From contig NZ_CP072308.1 of NCBI RefSeq assembly GCF_017726655.1, forward strand, positions 2,052,501 to 2,116,500: a stretch of DNA of 64,000 nucleotides, given 5' to 3'. The position numbers and the translations under genes were made by a program. The notes under the pieces were generated by a model. That model saw only the letters and a program-made list of their open reading frames with translations, had not been told where the DNA came from and ran no database searches. Numbering within the stretch: the first letter of the stretch is position 1; each line of letters starts with the position of its first letter. Shown one piece after another: positions 9,727 to 20,031 of the stretch. The stretch comes from Agrobacterium tumefaciens. GTDB lineage: Bacteria; Pseudomonadota; Alphaproteobacteria; Rhizobiales; Rhizobiaceae.

Positions 9727-10323
9727 ATGGCAGAACGTAAAGGTGAGATTATCCGCAAGACCAACGAAACCTCGGTTTCGGTCCGCGTGGATATCGACGG
9801 CACCGGCAAATCAAAAATTTCCACCGGCGTGGGATTTTTCGACCATATGCTGGACCAGCTCAGCCGCCATTCGCTCATAGACATGGAGATAGAGGTTCAG
9901 GGCGACCTGCATATCGATGACCACCACACCGTGGAAGATACCGGCATCGCCATCGGTCAGGCGATTGCGAAAGCGTTGGGTGATCGGCGTGGCATCACCC
10001 GCTACGCCTCGCTCGACCTAGCCATGGACGAGACGATGACCAAGGCCGCCGTCGATATTTCCGGCCGGCCGTTTCTCGTGTGGAACGTCAATTTCTCCGC
10101 ACCAAAGATCGGCACTTTCGACACCGAACTGGTACGTGAATTCTTTCAGGCCCTCGCCCAGAACGCCGGCATCACGCTGCATATCCTGAACCATTACGGC
10201 GCTAACAACCATCATATCGCTGAAACATGTTTCAAGGCCGTTGCCCGCGTTCTTCGCGCGGCAACCGAGATCGACCCCCGGCAGGCAGGCCGCGTTCCCT
10301 CCACGAAGGGCATGCTGGCCTGA
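9727..10323 (+). CDS. hisB: Imidazoleglycerol-phosphate dehydratase
   Basis: Sixth step of histidine biosynthesis: dehydrates imidazole glycerol phosphate to imidazole acetol phosphate. The 198-residue protein is the monofunctional form, without the phosphatase domain of enteric HisB. Metal-binding histidine clusters are visible: [24 protein letters not shown] and [16 protein letters not shown]. The ATG at 9727 gives the usual N-terminus [15 protein letters not shown], although the frame stays open far upstream opposite hslV. First gene of hisB-DUF2628-hisH-hisA-hisF-hisE-coaA. Confidence 0.97.
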   Translation: MAERKGEIIRKTNETSVSVRVDIDGTGKSKISTGVGFFDHMLDQLSRHSLIDMEIEVQGDLHIDDHHTVEDTGIAIGQAIAKALGDRRGITRYASLDLAMDETMTKAAVDISGRPFLVWNVNFSAPKIGTFDTELVREFFQALAQNAGITLHILNHYGANNHHIAETCFKAVARVLRAATEIDPRQAGRVPSTKGMLA

Positions 10324-10345
10324 CGCCCAAGCTGTCAGGAAGCCC

Positions 10346-10840
10346 ATGACAAGCTATCTCGTTCTGGAAGCCCCCAACGGGCCGGACAGGGACCACAAGA
10401 CGACCCGCTTCATCGCAGATCGTTTCGTGTGGCTGGCTTTCTTTGCGCCATGGTTATGGCTTGCGATCAACCGGCTGTGGCTGGCGACGGCCATCGTTGT
10501 CATCGCCCTTTTTGCCGCCGGGCAGATCTCGACGTTCGCCGGGTTCGAACCTGCCGGGATTCTTTTTGGTCTCGCGACTGGGCTCATCACGGCGCTGGAG
10601 GGACGCGATTTTCTCGTCCGGCACCTGATCCGCAAAGGCTGGACGCTGACGTCAGTTGTTTCAGCGCCTGATCTTTCGAGCGCCGAAGACATCTATTTCT
10701 CCGGTCTCTCGGAAAATGCCGACGCAGTGGAACAGCTGTCACAGCCGGTCTGGACCCCTTCGCCGCAAAAGAGCGGCGACACAAACTTCGTCAACGATCC
10801 CGCCGGATCGTTTCTTTTCGACTTGAATGGAAGGCGCTGA
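10346..10840 (+). CDS. DUF2628 small membrane protein within the his operon
   Basis: A 164-residue protein of unknown function, recognised as DUF2628. The N-terminal half holds the hydrophobic stretch [20 protein letters not shown] and two further hydrophobic segments (roughly residues 28-80), so it is an inner-membrane protein. The C-terminal half is hydrophilic and ends in [13 protein letters not shown]. It starts 22 bases after hisB and ends one base before the hisH ATG, so it is co-transcribed and probably translationally coupled with hisH. The family commonly sits here in Rhizobiales his operons. No role in histidine synthesis is established. Confidence 0.82.
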   Translation: MTSYLVLEAPNGPDRDHKTTRFIADRFVWLAFFAPWLWLAINRLWLATAIVVIALFAAGQISTFAGFEPAGILFGLATGLITALEGRDFLVRHLIRKGWTLTSVVSAPDLSSAEDIYFSGLSENADAVEQLSQPVWTPSPQKSGDTNFVNDPAGSFLFDLNGRR

Positions 10841-10841
10841 C

Positions 10842-11492
10842 ATGCGTGTCGCGATCATCGACTACGGCTCGGGCAATCTGCGCTCGGCCACCAAAGCTTT
10901 CGAGCGCGCCGCGCGTGAAGCCGGTATCAACGCAACCATCGATTTGACCGACAAGCCCGATCACGTCGCCTCGGCGGACCGCATCGTGCTGCCCGGTGTC
11001 GGCGCCTATGCCGATTGCCGGGCGGGTCTGGATGCCGTTCCCGGCATGCATGAGGCACTCGTCGAAGCCGTCGAAAAAAAGGCCCACCCCTTTCTCGGCA
11101 TATGCGTCGGCATGCAGCTCATGTCCTCCCGGGGGCTGGAAAAGACCGTGAGCAACGGACTTGGATGGATCGAGGGTGATGTTGTCGAAATGACGCCGTC
11201 TGATCCTGGGCTCAAGATTCCCCAAATCGGCTGGAATACGCTGGAAATCCGCCACGCACATCCGCTGTTCGAGGGTATCAAGACTGGCGCGGATGGGTTG
11301 CACGCCTATTTCGTGCATTCCTATCATCTGGCGGCCAAGCATGCGACTGACGTCATCGCTACGACCAATTACGGGGGCGCGATGACGGCTTTCGTCGGCC
11401 GCGACAATATGGCGGGCGCGCAGTTCCACCCGGAAAAAAGCCAGACGCTCGGCCTCGCCCTGATTTCCAATTTCCTGCGCTGGAAGCCCTGA
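10842..11492 (+). CDS. hisH: Imidazole glycerol phosphate synthase, glutaminase subunit HisH
   Basis: Class I glutamine amidotransferase subunit (216 residues) that releases ammonia for HisF. The nucleophile lies in [15 protein letters not shown], and the catalytic His and Glu lie near the C-terminus in [10 protein letters not shown]. The N-terminus [16 protein letters not shown] is typical. It is followed after one base by hisA. HisH and HisF form a heterodimer in the cytoplasm. Confidence 0.97.
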   Translation: MRVAIIDYGSGNLRSATKAFERAAREAGINATIDLTDKPDHVASADRIVLPGVGAYADCRAGLDAVPGMHEALVEAVEKKAHPFLGICVGMQLMSSRGLEKTVSNGLGWIEGDVVEMTPSDPGLKIPQIGWNTLEIRHAHPLFEGIKTGADGLHAYFVHSYHLAAKHATDVIATTNYGGAMTAFVGRDNMAGAQFHPEKSQTLGLALISNFLRWKP

Positions 11493-11493
11493 C

Positions 11494-12237
11494 ATGATCC
11501 TTTTTCCCGCAATCGATCTCAAAAACGGTGAGTGCGTTCGCCTGAAACTCGGCGATATGGACCAGGCCACCGTCTATAATACCGACCCCGGAGCACAGGC
11601 GAAGGCTTTCGAGGATCAAGGCTTTGAATGGCTGCATGTCGTTGATCTCAACGGTGCGTTCGCCGGCCAGACGGTCAACGGCGCGGCAGTTGATGCCATT
11701 TTGAAAGCGACGACAAACCCGGTGCAGCTGGGCGGCGGCATCCGCACACTCGATCATATCGAGGCTTGGCTGAGCCGCGGCCTTGCGCGCGTCATTCTCG
11801 GCACCGTGGCGGTGCGCGATCCGGTTCTGGTCATTGAAGCCTGCAAGCGTTTTCCCGGCCAGGTCGCCGTCGGCATCGATGCCAAGGGCGGCAAGGTTGC
11901 CGTTGAAGGCTGGGCGGAAGCCTCCGAACTCGGCGTCATCGAGCTTGCCAAACGTTTCGAAGGTGCCGGCGTCGCGGCCATCATCTACACCGATATCGAT
12001 CGTGACGGCATCCTGGCCGGCATCAATTGGGCCTCAACGCTGGAACTGGCCGACGCGGTCTCCATCCCAGTCATCGCGTCCGGCGGACTTGCCTCCATCG
12101 ATGACATCAAGCGCATGTTGCAGCCGGATGCGGTAAAGCTTGAGGGCGCTATTTCCGGCCGTGCGCTTTATGACGGTCGCATTGATCCCGCCGAGGCACT
12201 TGCCCTTATCAAGGCTGCGAAGGAGACACGTGCATGA
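11494..12237 (+). CDS. hisA: ProFAR isomerase HisA
   Basis: 1-(5-phosphoribosyl)-5-[(5-phosphoribosylamino)methylideneamino]imidazole-4-carboxamide isomerase, a TIM barrel of 247 residues. Catalytic Asp lies in [14 protein letters not shown], and the second Asp in [12 protein letters not shown]. Phosphate-binding loops are LGGGIRTL and [10 protein letters not shown]. Its last codons overlap the hisF start (ATGA). Confidence 0.97.
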   Translation: MILFPAIDLKNGECVRLKLGDMDQATVYNTDPGAQAKAFEDQGFEWLHVVDLNGAFAGQTVNGAAVDAILKATTNPVQLGGGIRTLDHIEAWLSRGLARVILGTVAVRDPVLVIEACKRFPGQVAVGIDAKGGKVAVEGWAEASELGVIELAKRFEGAGVAAIIYTDIDRDGILAGINWASTLELADAVSIPVIASGGLASIDDIKRMLQPDAVKLEGAISGRALYDGRIDPAEALALIKAAKETRA

Positions 12238-13010
12238 CCCTCAAAGCCCGCATCATTCCCTGCCTCGATGTCAAAGACGGTCGTGTCGTCAAGGGCGTGA
12301 ACTTCGTTGATCTGATCGATGCAGGTGATCCGGTCGAGGCGGCGAAAGCCTATGACGCCGCGGGGGCGGATGAACTCTGCTTCCTCGACATCACCGCGTC
12401 TTCGGACAACCGCGATACGATCTTCGATGTGGTGTCGCGCACGGCCGATCATTGCTTCATGCCGGTAACCGTTGGCGGCGGCGTTCGCAGCGTTGCCGAT
12501 ATTCGCAAGCTTCTTCTTTGCGGTGCCGACAAGGTCTCGATCAATTCTGCCGCCGTCAAGGATCCCGATTTCGTCGCGCAGGCGGCCGATAAGTTCGGCA
12601 ACCAGTGCATCGTCGTTTCCATCGACGCCAAGCGCGTTTCGAAAGATGGCGAGGCTGACCGCTGGGAAATCTTCACCCACGGCGGCCGCCAGCCGACCGG
12701 TATCGACGCCGTCGAATTCGCCATCAGGATGGTCGAGCGTGGGGCTGGCGAGTTGCTCGTCACCTCGATGGACCGCGACGGAACGAAGAGCGGCTACGAT
12801 ATCGGCCTGACGCGCAGCATTGCCGATCAGGTCCGCGTGCCTGTCATCGCCTCGGGCGGCGTCGGCACGCTGGATGATCTGGTGGCGGGTGTTCGCGATG
12901 GCCACGCAACGGCAGTGCTTGCCGCTTCCATCTTCCACTTCGGCACCTATTCGATCGGTGAAGCCAAGAACTACATGGCCGAGCATGGCATCGCCATGCG
13001 TCTCGACTGA
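12234..13010 (+). CDS. hisF: Imidazole glycerol phosphate synthase, cyclase subunit HisF
   Basis: TIM-barrel cyclase (258 residues) that converts PRFAR plus ammonia from HisH into imidazole glycerol phosphate and AICAR. Catalytic residues are in [15 protein letters not shown] and [13 protein letters not shown]. Phosphate-binding motifs VGGGVRSV and [10 protein letters not shown] are present. The start overlaps the hisA stop by four bases. Confidence 0.97.
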   Translation: MTLKARIIPCLDVKDGRVVKGVNFVDLIDAGDPVEAAKAYDAAGADELCFLDITASSDNRDTIFDVVSRTADHCFMPVTVGGGVRSVADIRKLLLCGADKVSINSAAVKDPDFVAQAADKFGNQCIVVSIDAKRVSKDGEADRWEIFTHGGRQPTGIDAVEFAIRMVERGAGELLVTSMDRDGTKSGYDIGLTRSIADQVRVPVIASGGVGTLDDLVAGVRDGHATAVLAASIFHFGTYSIGEAKNYMAEHGIAMRLD

Positions 13011-13025
13011 TTGCAGGATTTCCCC

Positions 13026-13349
13026 ATGAGCGCATTTACCCTTTCCGATCTGGAGCGCATCGTCGCAATCCGCGCCGCTGCCTCTCCTGACGAATCCTGG
13101 ACGGCCAAGCTGGTTGCGGCCGGTCAGGAGCGCGCCGCGAAAAAACTCGGCGAAGAGGCGGTGGAGAGCGTTATTGCCGCCATCGCCAAAGATCGCGATG
13201 GGCTGAAAAACGAGGCCGCCGATCTACTTTACCATCTGCTTGTCGTGCTGAAGATTGCCGATATTCCACTTGCGGACGTTTTTGCCGAGCTTGAGCGGCG
13301 CACAGGCCAGACCGGCCTTGCGGAAAAGGCGGCGAGGCCGACGTCATGA
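13026..13349 (+). CDS. hisE: Phosphoribosyl-ATP pyrophosphatase HisE
   Basis: Second step of histidine biosynthesis, hydrolysing PR-ATP to PR-AMP. It is the stand-alone HisE form of 107 residues, not fused to HisI. The MazG-like helix bundle shows [14 protein letters not shown] and [14 protein letters not shown]. The ATG at 13026 ([13 protein letters not shown]) is chosen over an in-frame alternative start at 13011 because it follows a short gap after hisF. Its stop overlaps the coaA start. Confidence 0.95.
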   Translation: MSAFTLSDLERIVAIRAAASPDESWTAKLVAAGQERAAKKLGEEAVESVIAAIAKDRDGLKNEAADLLYHLLVVLKIADIPLADVFAELERRTGQTGLAEKAARPTS

Positions 13350-14347
13350 ATGTCACGGCAGGCAGCGGGGAGAGAGGCATGCCAGGGACACTCGATCATT
13401 TTCGTGCGGACGAATATTCGCCCTATCACTTCTTCAGTTCCGAAGAATGGGCTAAATTCCGCGCCGATACGCCATTGACCCTTTCCGCGGACGAGGTCAA
13501 GCGGCTACGTTCGCTGGATGATCCGATCGATCTGGACGAAGTGCGGCGCATCTATCTCTCGCTGTCGCGCCTGCTGTCATCACATGTGGAAGCGTCGCAA
13601 CTGCTGTTCGAGCAGCGCAACCGCTTCCTCAACATGGCTGACGTCAACAAGACGCCTTTCGTCATCGGCATTGCCGGTTCCGTCGCTGTTGGAAAATCCA
13701 CGACGGCACGTATTTTGAAAGAGCTCCTTGCGCGCTGGCCTTCCAGCCCGAAGGTCGATCTGATCACCACGGACGGCTTTCTTTATCCGAACGAGGTTCT
13801 GCGGCGGGAGAACCTGATGGAACGCAAGGGTTTTCCAGAGAGCTATGACATTGGCGCGCTGCTGCGGTTCCTCTCGGCAATCAAGGCCGGTCAGCCGAAT
13901 GTGAAGGCGCCGCGCTATTCGCACCTGACGTATGATGTGCTGCCCAATGAATACACGGTTGTCGACCAACCCGACATCCTCATTTTCGAAGGCATCAACG
14001 TGCTGCAATCGCGTGATCTGCCGGCAGGCGGGCGCATCGTGCCGATCGTTTCCGATTTCTTCGATTTCTCGATCTATATCGATGCCGACGAGGATTTCAT
14101 TCACAACTGGTATGTGAACCGCTTCATGAACCTGCGGCAGACCGCCTTCCGCGACCCCAATTCCTTCTTCAACCGTTATGCATCGATCAGTGAGGAGGCA
14201 GCGCTCAGCATCGCCGAGGGGCTCTGGCAGAACATTAACCTGAAGAACCTGCGCCAGAACATTGTCCCCACGCGCCCGCGGGCGGATCTCATTCTGCGCA
14301 AAGGCAAGAACCACCTGATCGACACGGTTGCGCTTCGTAAGCTCTGA
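13346..14347 (+). CDS. coaA: Pantothenate kinase, type I (CoaA)
   Basis: First committed step of coenzyme A synthesis, phosphorylating pantothenate with ATP. P-loop [17 protein letters not shown] and the downstream [14 protein letters not shown] and [10 protein letters not shown] segments are diagnostic of the bacterial type I enzyme. The ATG at 13346 overlaps the hisE stop (ATGA), giving 333 residues; an alternative ATG is at 13379. Co-transcription with the his genes is likely from the spacing. CoaE, the last enzyme of the pathway, is also in this window. Confidence 0.95.
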   Translation: MNVTAGSGERGMPGTLDHFRADEYSPYHFFSSEEWAKFRADTPLTLSADEVKRLRSLDDPIDLDEVRRIYLSLSRLLSSHVEASQLLFEQRNRFLNMADVNKTPFVIGIAGSVAVGKSTTARILKELLARWPSSPKVDLITTDGFLYPNEVLRRENLMERKGFPESYDIGALLRFLSAIKAGQPNVKAPRYSHLTYDVLPNEYTVVDQPDILIFEGINVLQSRDLPAGGRIVPIVSDFFDFSIYIDADEDFIHNWYVNRFMNLRQTAFRDPNSFFNRYASISEEAALSIAEGLWQNINLKNLRQNIVPTRPRADLILRKGKNHLIDTVALRKL

Positions 14348-14365
14348 AAATCAAACACCCTCGGA

Positions 14366-14800
14366 TTAGTCGCCGGAGGGCTTGCCTCGCATTTTCTTGA
14401 TATCCGAACGGCCGGACTTTGCCTTCAAACGGCGCTCCACCGAGCCTTTAGTCGGCTTCGTGGCCTTGCGAACAGGCGGCGGCGGGGCCGCGGCTTCCAG
14501 GATCAAATCCTTTAGCCGCTCCCGCGCGTCTTCACGATTGCGCTCCTGACTGCGAAAGCGGCTGGCCTCGATCATCAGCACGCCCTCTTTCGACACGCGC
14601 CTGCCACCGAGACGCAGCGCATTGGCCTTCACCCGGTCCGAAAGGGATGGCGAATTGGCGATGTCGAAAAACAGCTGAACCGCGGTCGAAACCTTGTTGA
14701 CGTTCTGGCCGCCCGGCCCGCCGGCCAGAACGAATTGCTCCGTCAGCTCCCAGCCGGCGATGGTGATACGGTTGCTGATGTAAAGCGGGTCGCTGGCCAT
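14366..14800 (-). CDS. arfB: Alternative ribosome-rescue factor ArfB (peptidyl-tRNA hydrolase)
   Basis: A 144-residue single-domain class I release-factor-like protein. It carries the catalytic GGQ (residues 30-32, in AGGPGGQNVNKV) and lacks codon-recognition domains. The C-terminal tail is very basic (KATKPTKGSVERRLKAKSGRSDIKKMRGK), as expected for the ArfB tail that enters the empty mRNA channel of stalled ribosomes. The start MASDPLYISNRI fits family N-termini better than the longer frame. It is convergent with coaA, with only 18 bases between stops. Confidence 0.93.
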   Translation of the reverse strand: MASDPLYISNRITIAGWELTEQFVLAGGPGGQNVNKVSTAVQLFFDIANSPSLSDRVKANALRLGGRRVSKEGVLMIEASRFRSQERNREDARERLKDLILEAAAPPPPVRKATKPTKGSVERRLKAKSGRSDIKKMRGKPSGD

Positions 14801-14868
14801 GATCTTTCTCCGCGCCCGTGATGCCACAGAACGCAAAAAATGAAAACAGCGGGAAACCAAGAGCACCC

Positions 14869-14901
14869 TGGCAAAAAGAAACCCGGCGCTCAGGCCGGGT
14901 T
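14869..14901 (-). terminator. Intrinsic terminator downstream of pckA
   Basis: On the minus strand an 8-bp stem AACCCGGC/GCCGGGTT with a 6-base loop is followed by TTCTTTTTG. It lies 29 bases after the pckA stop. Confidence 0.8.
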
Positions 14902-14929
14902 CCCCTCCTCCTCATATATGAGGCTTAAC

Positions 14930-16540
14930 TCATTCAGCTGCGAGCAAAAGGCCCGGTGCTGCGTCGCGAACCCTGCTGTCGACATGGTCTTCGAACTTGG
15001 TGAAGTTCGTGACGAACATCGAGACCAGCTTCTTCGCCTGGGCGTCGTAGGCGGCACCATCAGCCCAGGTGGAACGCGGATCGAGGATCGCGCTGTCGAC
15101 ACCGTCAAGCGACTGAGGAACGGCGAAGCCAAAATTCGCATCGGTGCGGAACTGGGCATTCTTCAGGTCGCCGGAAAGAGCAGCCGTCAGAAGCGCGCGC
15201 GTCGCCTTGATGGGCATACGCTTGCCGACGCCATAAGCGCCGCCGGTCCAGCCGGTGTTGACGAGCCAGCAATCCACGCCGTGCTTGCCGATCAACTCAC
15301 GCAGCAGGTTGCCGTATTCCGCCGGGTGGCGCGGCATGAAGGGTGCGCCAAAGCATGTGGAGAAGGTGGCTTCCGGCTCGGTCACGCCCTTTTCCGTGCC
15401 GGCGACCTTTGCGGTGTAACCGGAGAGGAAGTGGTACATGGCCTGCTCCGGCGTCAGCCGGGCGATCGGCGGCAGCACGCCGAAGGCGTCGGCCGTCAGC
15501 ATGATGATCGTCCTTGGATGGCCGGCAATGCCGGTCTCCGACGCATTCGGGATGAAGTGCAGCGGATAAGCGCTGCGGGTGTTTTCCGTCAGCGAGTTAT
15601 CGTTGAAGTCAGGAACGCGGTTTTCGTCCAGCACGACGTTTTCCAAAACCGTGCCGAAACGGTTGGTCGCAGCGTAGATTTCTGGCTCGGCTTCAGCCGA
15701 AAGTTTGATCGCCTTGGCGTAGCAACCGCCCTCGAAATTGAAGATGCCATGTTCGCCCCAGCCGTGCTCGTCATCGCCGATCAGCGTGCGTGCCGGATCG
15801 GCAGACAGCGTTGTCTTGCCGGTGCCGGAGAGGCCGAAGAAGACGGCGGAATCGCCCTCCGGACCGACATTCGCCGAGCAATGCATCGGCATGACGCCCT
15901 TGGCGGGCAACAGGTAGTTCAGAACCGTGAAGACCGACTTCTTATTTTCGCCGGCATAGCTCGTACCACCGATCAAAACGAGACCCTTGGTCAGGTCGCA
16001 GGCGATAACCGTTTCCGTGCGGCAACCGTGGCGCACCGGATCAGCCTTGAAGCTCGGCAGATTGATGATGGTAAGCTTCTGGCTGAAGCCATCAAGCGTC
16101 TCGCGCTTCGGCCGGATCAGCAGATTACGGATGAAAAGCGAATGCCAGGCAAGCTCGGTGACGACGCGGGTCGGCAGTGCGTTCTCCTCATCGGCGCCGC
16201 CGATCAGGTCCTGCACATAGAGAGTCTTGCCGGCGGCATGCGACAGCATATCCTTATGCAGCAGGTCGAAGTGCGCCGGAGACAGCGGCTTGTTGTTATC
16301 CCACCAGATCGTGTCTTCGGTGGAGGCATCGCGAACGACGAATTTGTCCTTTGGCGAGCGGCCGGTGTGCTGGCCAGTGACGGCACGCAACGCTCCATCC
16401 ACGGTCAGTTCGGCTTCGCCATTACGGATCGCGTGCTCGTATAGCTCGCCTTCATTGAGGTTATAAAAGACGCGGGAGGCCTCGCCCAGTCCGAGTTCTG
16501 CGACTCCATTGGCAGGATTATGAACCCCAATCTCGTTCAT
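14930..16540 (-). CDS. pckA: Phosphoenolpyruvate carboxykinase (ATP)
   Basis: Gluconeogenic enzyme converting oxaloacetate and ATP to phosphoenolpyruvate and CO2; 536 residues. The kinase-1a loop [16 protein letters not shown] and the metal/substrate segments [22 protein letters not shown] and [10 protein letters not shown] are all present. The start ATG gives [12 protein letters not shown]. It lies divergent to chvI across a 338-base A+T-rich gap. In A. tumefaciens pckA is known as an acid-induced virulence-related gene next to chvG/chvI, which fits this arrangement. Confidence 0.97.
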   Translation of the reverse strand: MNEIGVHNPANGVAELGLGEASRVFYNLNEGELYEHAIRNGEAELTVDGALRAVTGQHTGRSPKDKFVVRDASTEDTIWWDNNKPLSPAHFDLLHKDMLSHAAGKTLYVQDLIGGADEENALPTRVVTELAWHSLFIRNLLIRPKRETLDGFSQKLTIINLPSFKADPVRHGCRTETVIACDLTKGLVLIGGTSYAGENKKSVFTVLNYLLPAKGVMPMHCSANVGPEGDSAVFFGLSGTGKTTLSADPARTLIGDDEHGWGEHGIFNFEGGCYAKAIKLSAEAEPEIYAATNRFGTVLENVVLDENRVPDFNDNSLTENTRSAYPLHFIPNASETGIAGHPRTIIMLTADAFGVLPPIARLTPEQAMYHFLSGYTAKVAGTEKGVTEPEATFSTCFGAPFMPRHPAEYGNLLRELIGKHGVDCWLVNTGWTGGAYGVGKRMPIKATRALLTAALSGDLKNAQFRTDANFGFAVPQSLDGVDSAILDPRSTWADGAAYDAQAKKLVSMFVTNFTKFEDHVDSRVRDAAPGLLLAAE

Positions 16541-16878
16541 GACGCGTTCCTTGTTGATGACGTAAGGCCGTTGAAATTTTCACGGAAAATACGTGGCGCC
16601 TTTCGGAAAGGCAAGGGGCTGACATTAAAAAACTTAGTGATTTCAATATATTAATCGATTTAAAAGATTTTATTTCTTTTTAAATCGGTTGAAGTCGCAT
16701 TAAAATCCGGCTGCGGACCTTTTGTGAAAATCAGAAGCTGCGCCCCCTCGATTTCATGGCCATTTTTCCTTTGCCACAATTTGTTCCACCTTTATACTCA
16801 AGAGAGTGGCTCGCGGCGCGCAACCTTGGCTGGGTGGATGTCGGGAGTTACGAGAAAATGACGATGGAGACCAACTAC
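16541..16878. promoter_or_regulatory. Divergent pckA/chvI control region with A+T-rich inverted repeat
   Basis: This 338-base gap separates the divergent pckA and chvI genes. An A+T-rich centre (16620-16695) carries an imperfect inverted repeat, CGATTTAAAAGA (16656-16667) facing TCTTTTTAAATCG (16675-16687), with one unpaired base and a short T-rich loop. The rest holds no convincing gene; an in-frame extension upstream of chvI from 16756 lacks support. Both promoters must lie here, but I could not assign them with confidence. Confidence 0.55.
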
Positions 16879-17604
16879 ATGCAGACGATCGCGCTAGTCG
16901 ACGACGACCGGAATATTCTGACTTCGGTATCGATCGCGCTTGAAGCCGAGGGCTACCGGGTCGAAACGTATACGGATGGGGCTTCCGCGCTCGACGGGTT
17001 GATTGCCCGTCCGCCGCAGCTCGCCATTTTTGACATCAAGATGCCACGCATGGACGGCATGGAGCTTCTGCGGCGCCTTCGCCAGAAATCGGATCTGCCG
17101 GTTATCTTCCTCACCTCCAAGGATGAAGAGATCGACGAATTGTTCGGCCTGAAGATGGGCGCGGACGATTTCATCACCAAGCCCTTCTCGCAGCGCCTTC
17201 TGGTGGAGCGCGTCAAGGCGATCCTTCGCCGCGCCAGCAGCCGCGAAGCATCCGCTGCAACCGGCAGCGTGCTGAAACCGACTGCAGACCAGCAGGCGCG
17301 CACGCTGGAACGCGGGCAACTCGCCATGGACCAGGAGCGTCACACCTGCACCTGGAAGGGTGAGCCGGTGACGCTCACGGTGACCGAATTCCTCATCCTG
17401 CATTCGCTGGCGCAGCGGCCAGGCGTTGTCAAAAGCCGCGACGCGCTGATGGATGCCGCTTATGACGAACAGGTCTATGTCGACGACCGTACCATCGACA
17501 GCCACATCAAGCGCCTTCGCAAGAAGTTCAAACTGGTCGATGGCGACTTCGATATGATTGAAACGCTTTATGGCGTAGGATATCGCTTCCGCGAAGCGGC
17601 TTGA
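16879..17604 (+). CDS. chvI: Response regulator ChvI
   Basis: OmpR-family transcription factor of the ChvG-ChvI acid/envelope-stress system (ExoS-ChvI in Sinorhizobium). It has a receiver domain with DDD at residues 8-10 and phosphoacceptor Asp52 in [11 protein letters not shown], and a C-terminal winged helix ending [23 protein letters not shown]...YGVGYRF. The start [11 protein letters not shown] gives 241 residues, the expected ChvI length; an in-frame ATG is also at 16858. chvG follows after 57 bases. Confidence 0.96.
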   Translation: MQTIALVDDDRNILTSVSIALEAEGYRVETYTDGASALDGLIARPPQLAIFDIKMPRMDGMELLRRLRQKSDLPVIFLTSKDEEIDELFGLKMGADDFITKPFSQRLLVERVKAILRRASSREASAATGSVLKPTADQQARTLERGQLAMDQERHTCTWKGEPVTLTVTEFLILHSLAQRPGVVKSRDALMDAAYDEQVYVDDRTIDSHIKRLRKKFKLVDGDFDMIETLYGVGYRFREAA

Positions 17605-17661
17605 ACGAGCCGACTCACGCTGAGGGGACCGCTCGATCCGGGGCGGTAAGGACTTGAATAC

Positions 17662-19452
17662 GTGTTGAAGAAAACGCCGGAAAACGTCTCGGACAGTGAC
17701 GATGCCGAAGATCGCGGCAGCGAACGCCGCCATCGTATCCATCCGCTGACGATCGTCCGGCGTATTTTCGGCAATGCGGTGTTTTCGAGCCTTACACGCC
17801 GTATCCTGTTTTTCAATGTGGCGGCGACGGTGGTTCTGGTCGGCGGCATTCTCTACCTCAACCAGTTCCGCGAAGGACTGATCGACGCGCGTGTGGAAAG
17901 TCTTCTGACACAGGGTGAAATCATCGCTGGCGCGGTCTCCGCTTCCGCCTCGGTCGATACCAACTCGATTACCATCAATCCGGAAAAGCTGCTCGAGTTG
18001 CAGGCAGGTCAGAGCATTACCCCTGCCCCCAATGACGAGGATTTGAGCTTCCCGATCAATCCCGAGCGTGTGGCGCCGGTCCTGCGGCGGCTGATTTCGC
18101 CGACGCGGACCCGCGCGCGGCTATTCGATGCCGACGCCAATCTGCTGCTCGACTCGCGCCATCTTTATTCGCGCGGCCAGGTCCTGCGCTTCGATCTGCC
18201 ACCGGTCACGCCGGAGACGCAGACATGGGGCGAATGGTTTACCAGCATGTTCAACCGCATGCTGCAGCCGAGCAGCCTGCCGCAATATAAGGAAGCGCCC
18301 GGCGGCGATGGCTCGATCTACCCCGAAGTCATGAACGCGCTGACCGGCGTCCGCGGCGCGGTCGTGCGCGTCACCGAAAAAGGCGAGCTTATCGTGTCGG
18401 TCGCCGTGCCGGTGCAGCGTTTCCGCGCGGTGCTCGGCGTTTTGCTGCTCTCGACGCAGGCGGGTGATATCGACAAGATCGTGCATGCCGAGCGCCTTGC
18501 CATCATGCGCGTCTTCGGCATTGCAACGCTCGTCAACATCGTGCTGTCGCTGCTCCTGTCATCCACCATCGCCACACCGCTCAGGCGTCTTTCTGCGGCG
18601 GCCATCCGCGTGCGGCGCGGCGCGAGAACACGTGAAGAAATCCCCGATTTCTCTGCCCGCCAGGATGAGATAGGCAATCTTTCGATCGCGCTGCGCGAAA
18701 TGACGACGGCGCTCTACGACCGGATCGACGCCATCGAGAGTTTCGCCGCCGATGTTAGCCATGAACTCAAGAATCCGCTGACGTCGCTGCGCAGCGCCGT
18801 TGAGACCCTGCCGCGAGCGAAGACAGAAGAGTCGAAACAGCGCCTGACCGAGATCATTTTCCATGATGTGCGCCGCCTCGACCGCCTGATCAGCGATATC
18901 TCAGACGCGTCGCGGCTCGATGCGGAACTGGCGCGCGCCGATGCCTCGCCGGTTGATCTCGACGTGCTGATGAAGGGTCTGGTGGATATATCCCGCCAGA
19001 TCAGCACCAAAAAGAAAACGGTGAAGATCGACTACGTTGTCGACCGGAAGGCCGGTGCGAAAACCTCCTTCGTGGTGAATGGTCATGATCTGCGCATCGG
19101 ACAGATCGTGACAAACCTCATCGAGAATGCGCGCTCCTTCGTTGCCGAAGACAGCGGTCATATTAACGTACGCCTTTCCCGCCATCGGGACCGCTGCATC
19201 GTTCAGGTGGAAGACAACGGACCCGGCATCCAGGCGGAAGATATCGACCGGATTTTTGAGCGCTTCTACACCGACCGACCGGCAAGCGAAGGTTTCGGCC
19301 AAAATTCCGGTCTCGGCCTGTCCATCAGCCGCCAGATTGCGGAAGCCCATGGCGGTAGCCTGCGGGCCGAAAACGTCGTCGACAAATACGGCGTGATCTC
19401 GGGTGCTCGCTTCACCCTGTCGCTGCCGGCGGCCGAAACTCATGAACGTTGA
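17662..19452 (+). CDS. chvG: Sensor histidine kinase ChvG
   Basis: Membrane sensor of the ChvG-ChvI system, 596 residues starting at GTG. It has a cytoplasmic N-tail, a first membrane segment (ILFFNVAATVVLVGGILYL), a large periplasmic domain of about 240 residues, and a second membrane segment (FGIATLVNIVLSLLLSSTIA). Then come a HAMP domain, H-box with His367 (VSHELKNPLTSLRS), and ATPase motifs NLIENARSF, EDNGPGI and GLGLSISRQIAEAHGG. In relatives the periplasmic protein ExoR holds this kinase inactive until acid triggers release. Its 3' end overlaps the hprK start by 11 bases. Confidence 0.96.
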   Translation: MLKKTPENVSDSDDAEDRGSERRHRIHPLTIVRRIFGNAVFSSLTRRILFFNVAATVVLVGGILYLNQFREGLIDARVESLLTQGEIIAGAVSASASVDTNSITINPEKLLELQAGQSITPAPNDEDLSFPINPERVAPVLRRLISPTRTRARLFDADANLLLDSRHLYSRGQVLRFDLPPVTPETQTWGEWFTSMFNRMLQPSSLPQYKEAPGGDGSIYPEVMNALTGVRGAVVRVTEKGELIVSVAVPVQRFRAVLGVLLLSTQAGDIDKIVHAERLAIMRVFGIATLVNIVLSLLLSSTIATPLRRLSAAAIRVRRGARTREEIPDFSARQDEIGNLSIALREMTTALYDRIDAIESFAADVSHELKNPLTSLRSAVETLPRAKTEESKQRLTEIIFHDVRRLDRLISDISDASRLDAELARADASPVDLDVLMKGLVDISRQISTKKKTVKIDYVVDRKAGAKTSFVVNGHDLRIGQIVTNLIENARSFVAEDSGHINVRLSRHRDRCIVQVEDNGPGIQAEDIDRIFERFYTDRPASEGFGQNSGLGLSISRQIAEAHGGSLRAENVVDKYGVISGARFTLSLPAAETHER

Positions 19453-19906
19453 ACGCTTCAACCTGCACGCCACTGCCATCGCTATCCAGAATACCGGAAT
19501 CCTATTCACGGGCCCCTCCGGCAGCGGCAAAAGCGAGCTGGCCTTCAGTTTTCTGACCGAGGCGGAACGGTGCGGTTTGCCCGCCGCGCTGATCGCAGAC
19601 GATCAGATTTTCGTGTATCGCGATGGCGAAACAATCATGGCCGAGCGGTCGGAAACGATCGCTGGCCTGCTGGAATTGCGCGGCAGTGGCATTGTGTCGC
19701 TAAAAAGCATCGCGTGTGCGCCACTGCATTTTGCCGTGACATCGGTTCTTTCGCCCACAAATCCAAGACTTCCTGACGATGACGAGGTTCTGCCCCTGCC
19801 CTGTGGCGGGCATCTTCCGCTTCTGCGTATTCCGCTTTCCAGCCTGACGCCCTATGGAAAATTTGCTGCACTTGCTCAGAATCTTTTCAAGACGAATGTG
19901 AAGTGA
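19442..19906 (+). CDS. hprK: HPr kinase/phosphorylase, short alphaproteobacterial form
   Basis: Phosphorylates HPr on its regulatory serine. The protein is only 154 residues and consists of the C-terminal kinase domain: P-loop GPSGSGKSELAFSFL and the following LIADDQIFVYRDGE. The N-terminal domain found in Firmicutes HprK (about 310 residues) is absent, as usual for alphaproteobacteria. The ATG lies inside the end of chvG, so expression is coupled to the two-component system. EIIA and HPr genes follow in the same direction. Confidence 0.92.
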   Translation: MNVERFNLHATAIAIQNTGILFTGPSGSGKSELAFSFLTEAERCGLPAALIADDQIFVYRDGETIMAERSETIAGLLELRGSGIVSLKSIACAPLHFAVTSVLSPTNPRLPDDDEVLPLPCGGHLPLLRIPLSSLTPYGKFAALAQNLFKTNVK

Positions 19907-20031
19907 CTGCAATTCAGGCGATTTTAGGCTTGCGATTCGTATTTTCCTCATCAAGATGAAATCCCACCAATGGACAGGATTGCCGCGTTGCGATAGTCGG
20001 CAATGAGAGTGCGTGTGCAAGGGAGCATTTC

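Noticed and set aside
14840-16444. Long open frame of about 530 codons on the plus strand opposite pckA
   Set aside because: It mirrors pckA codons in a GC-rich genome, shows no recognisable domain, and pckA is complete on the other strand.
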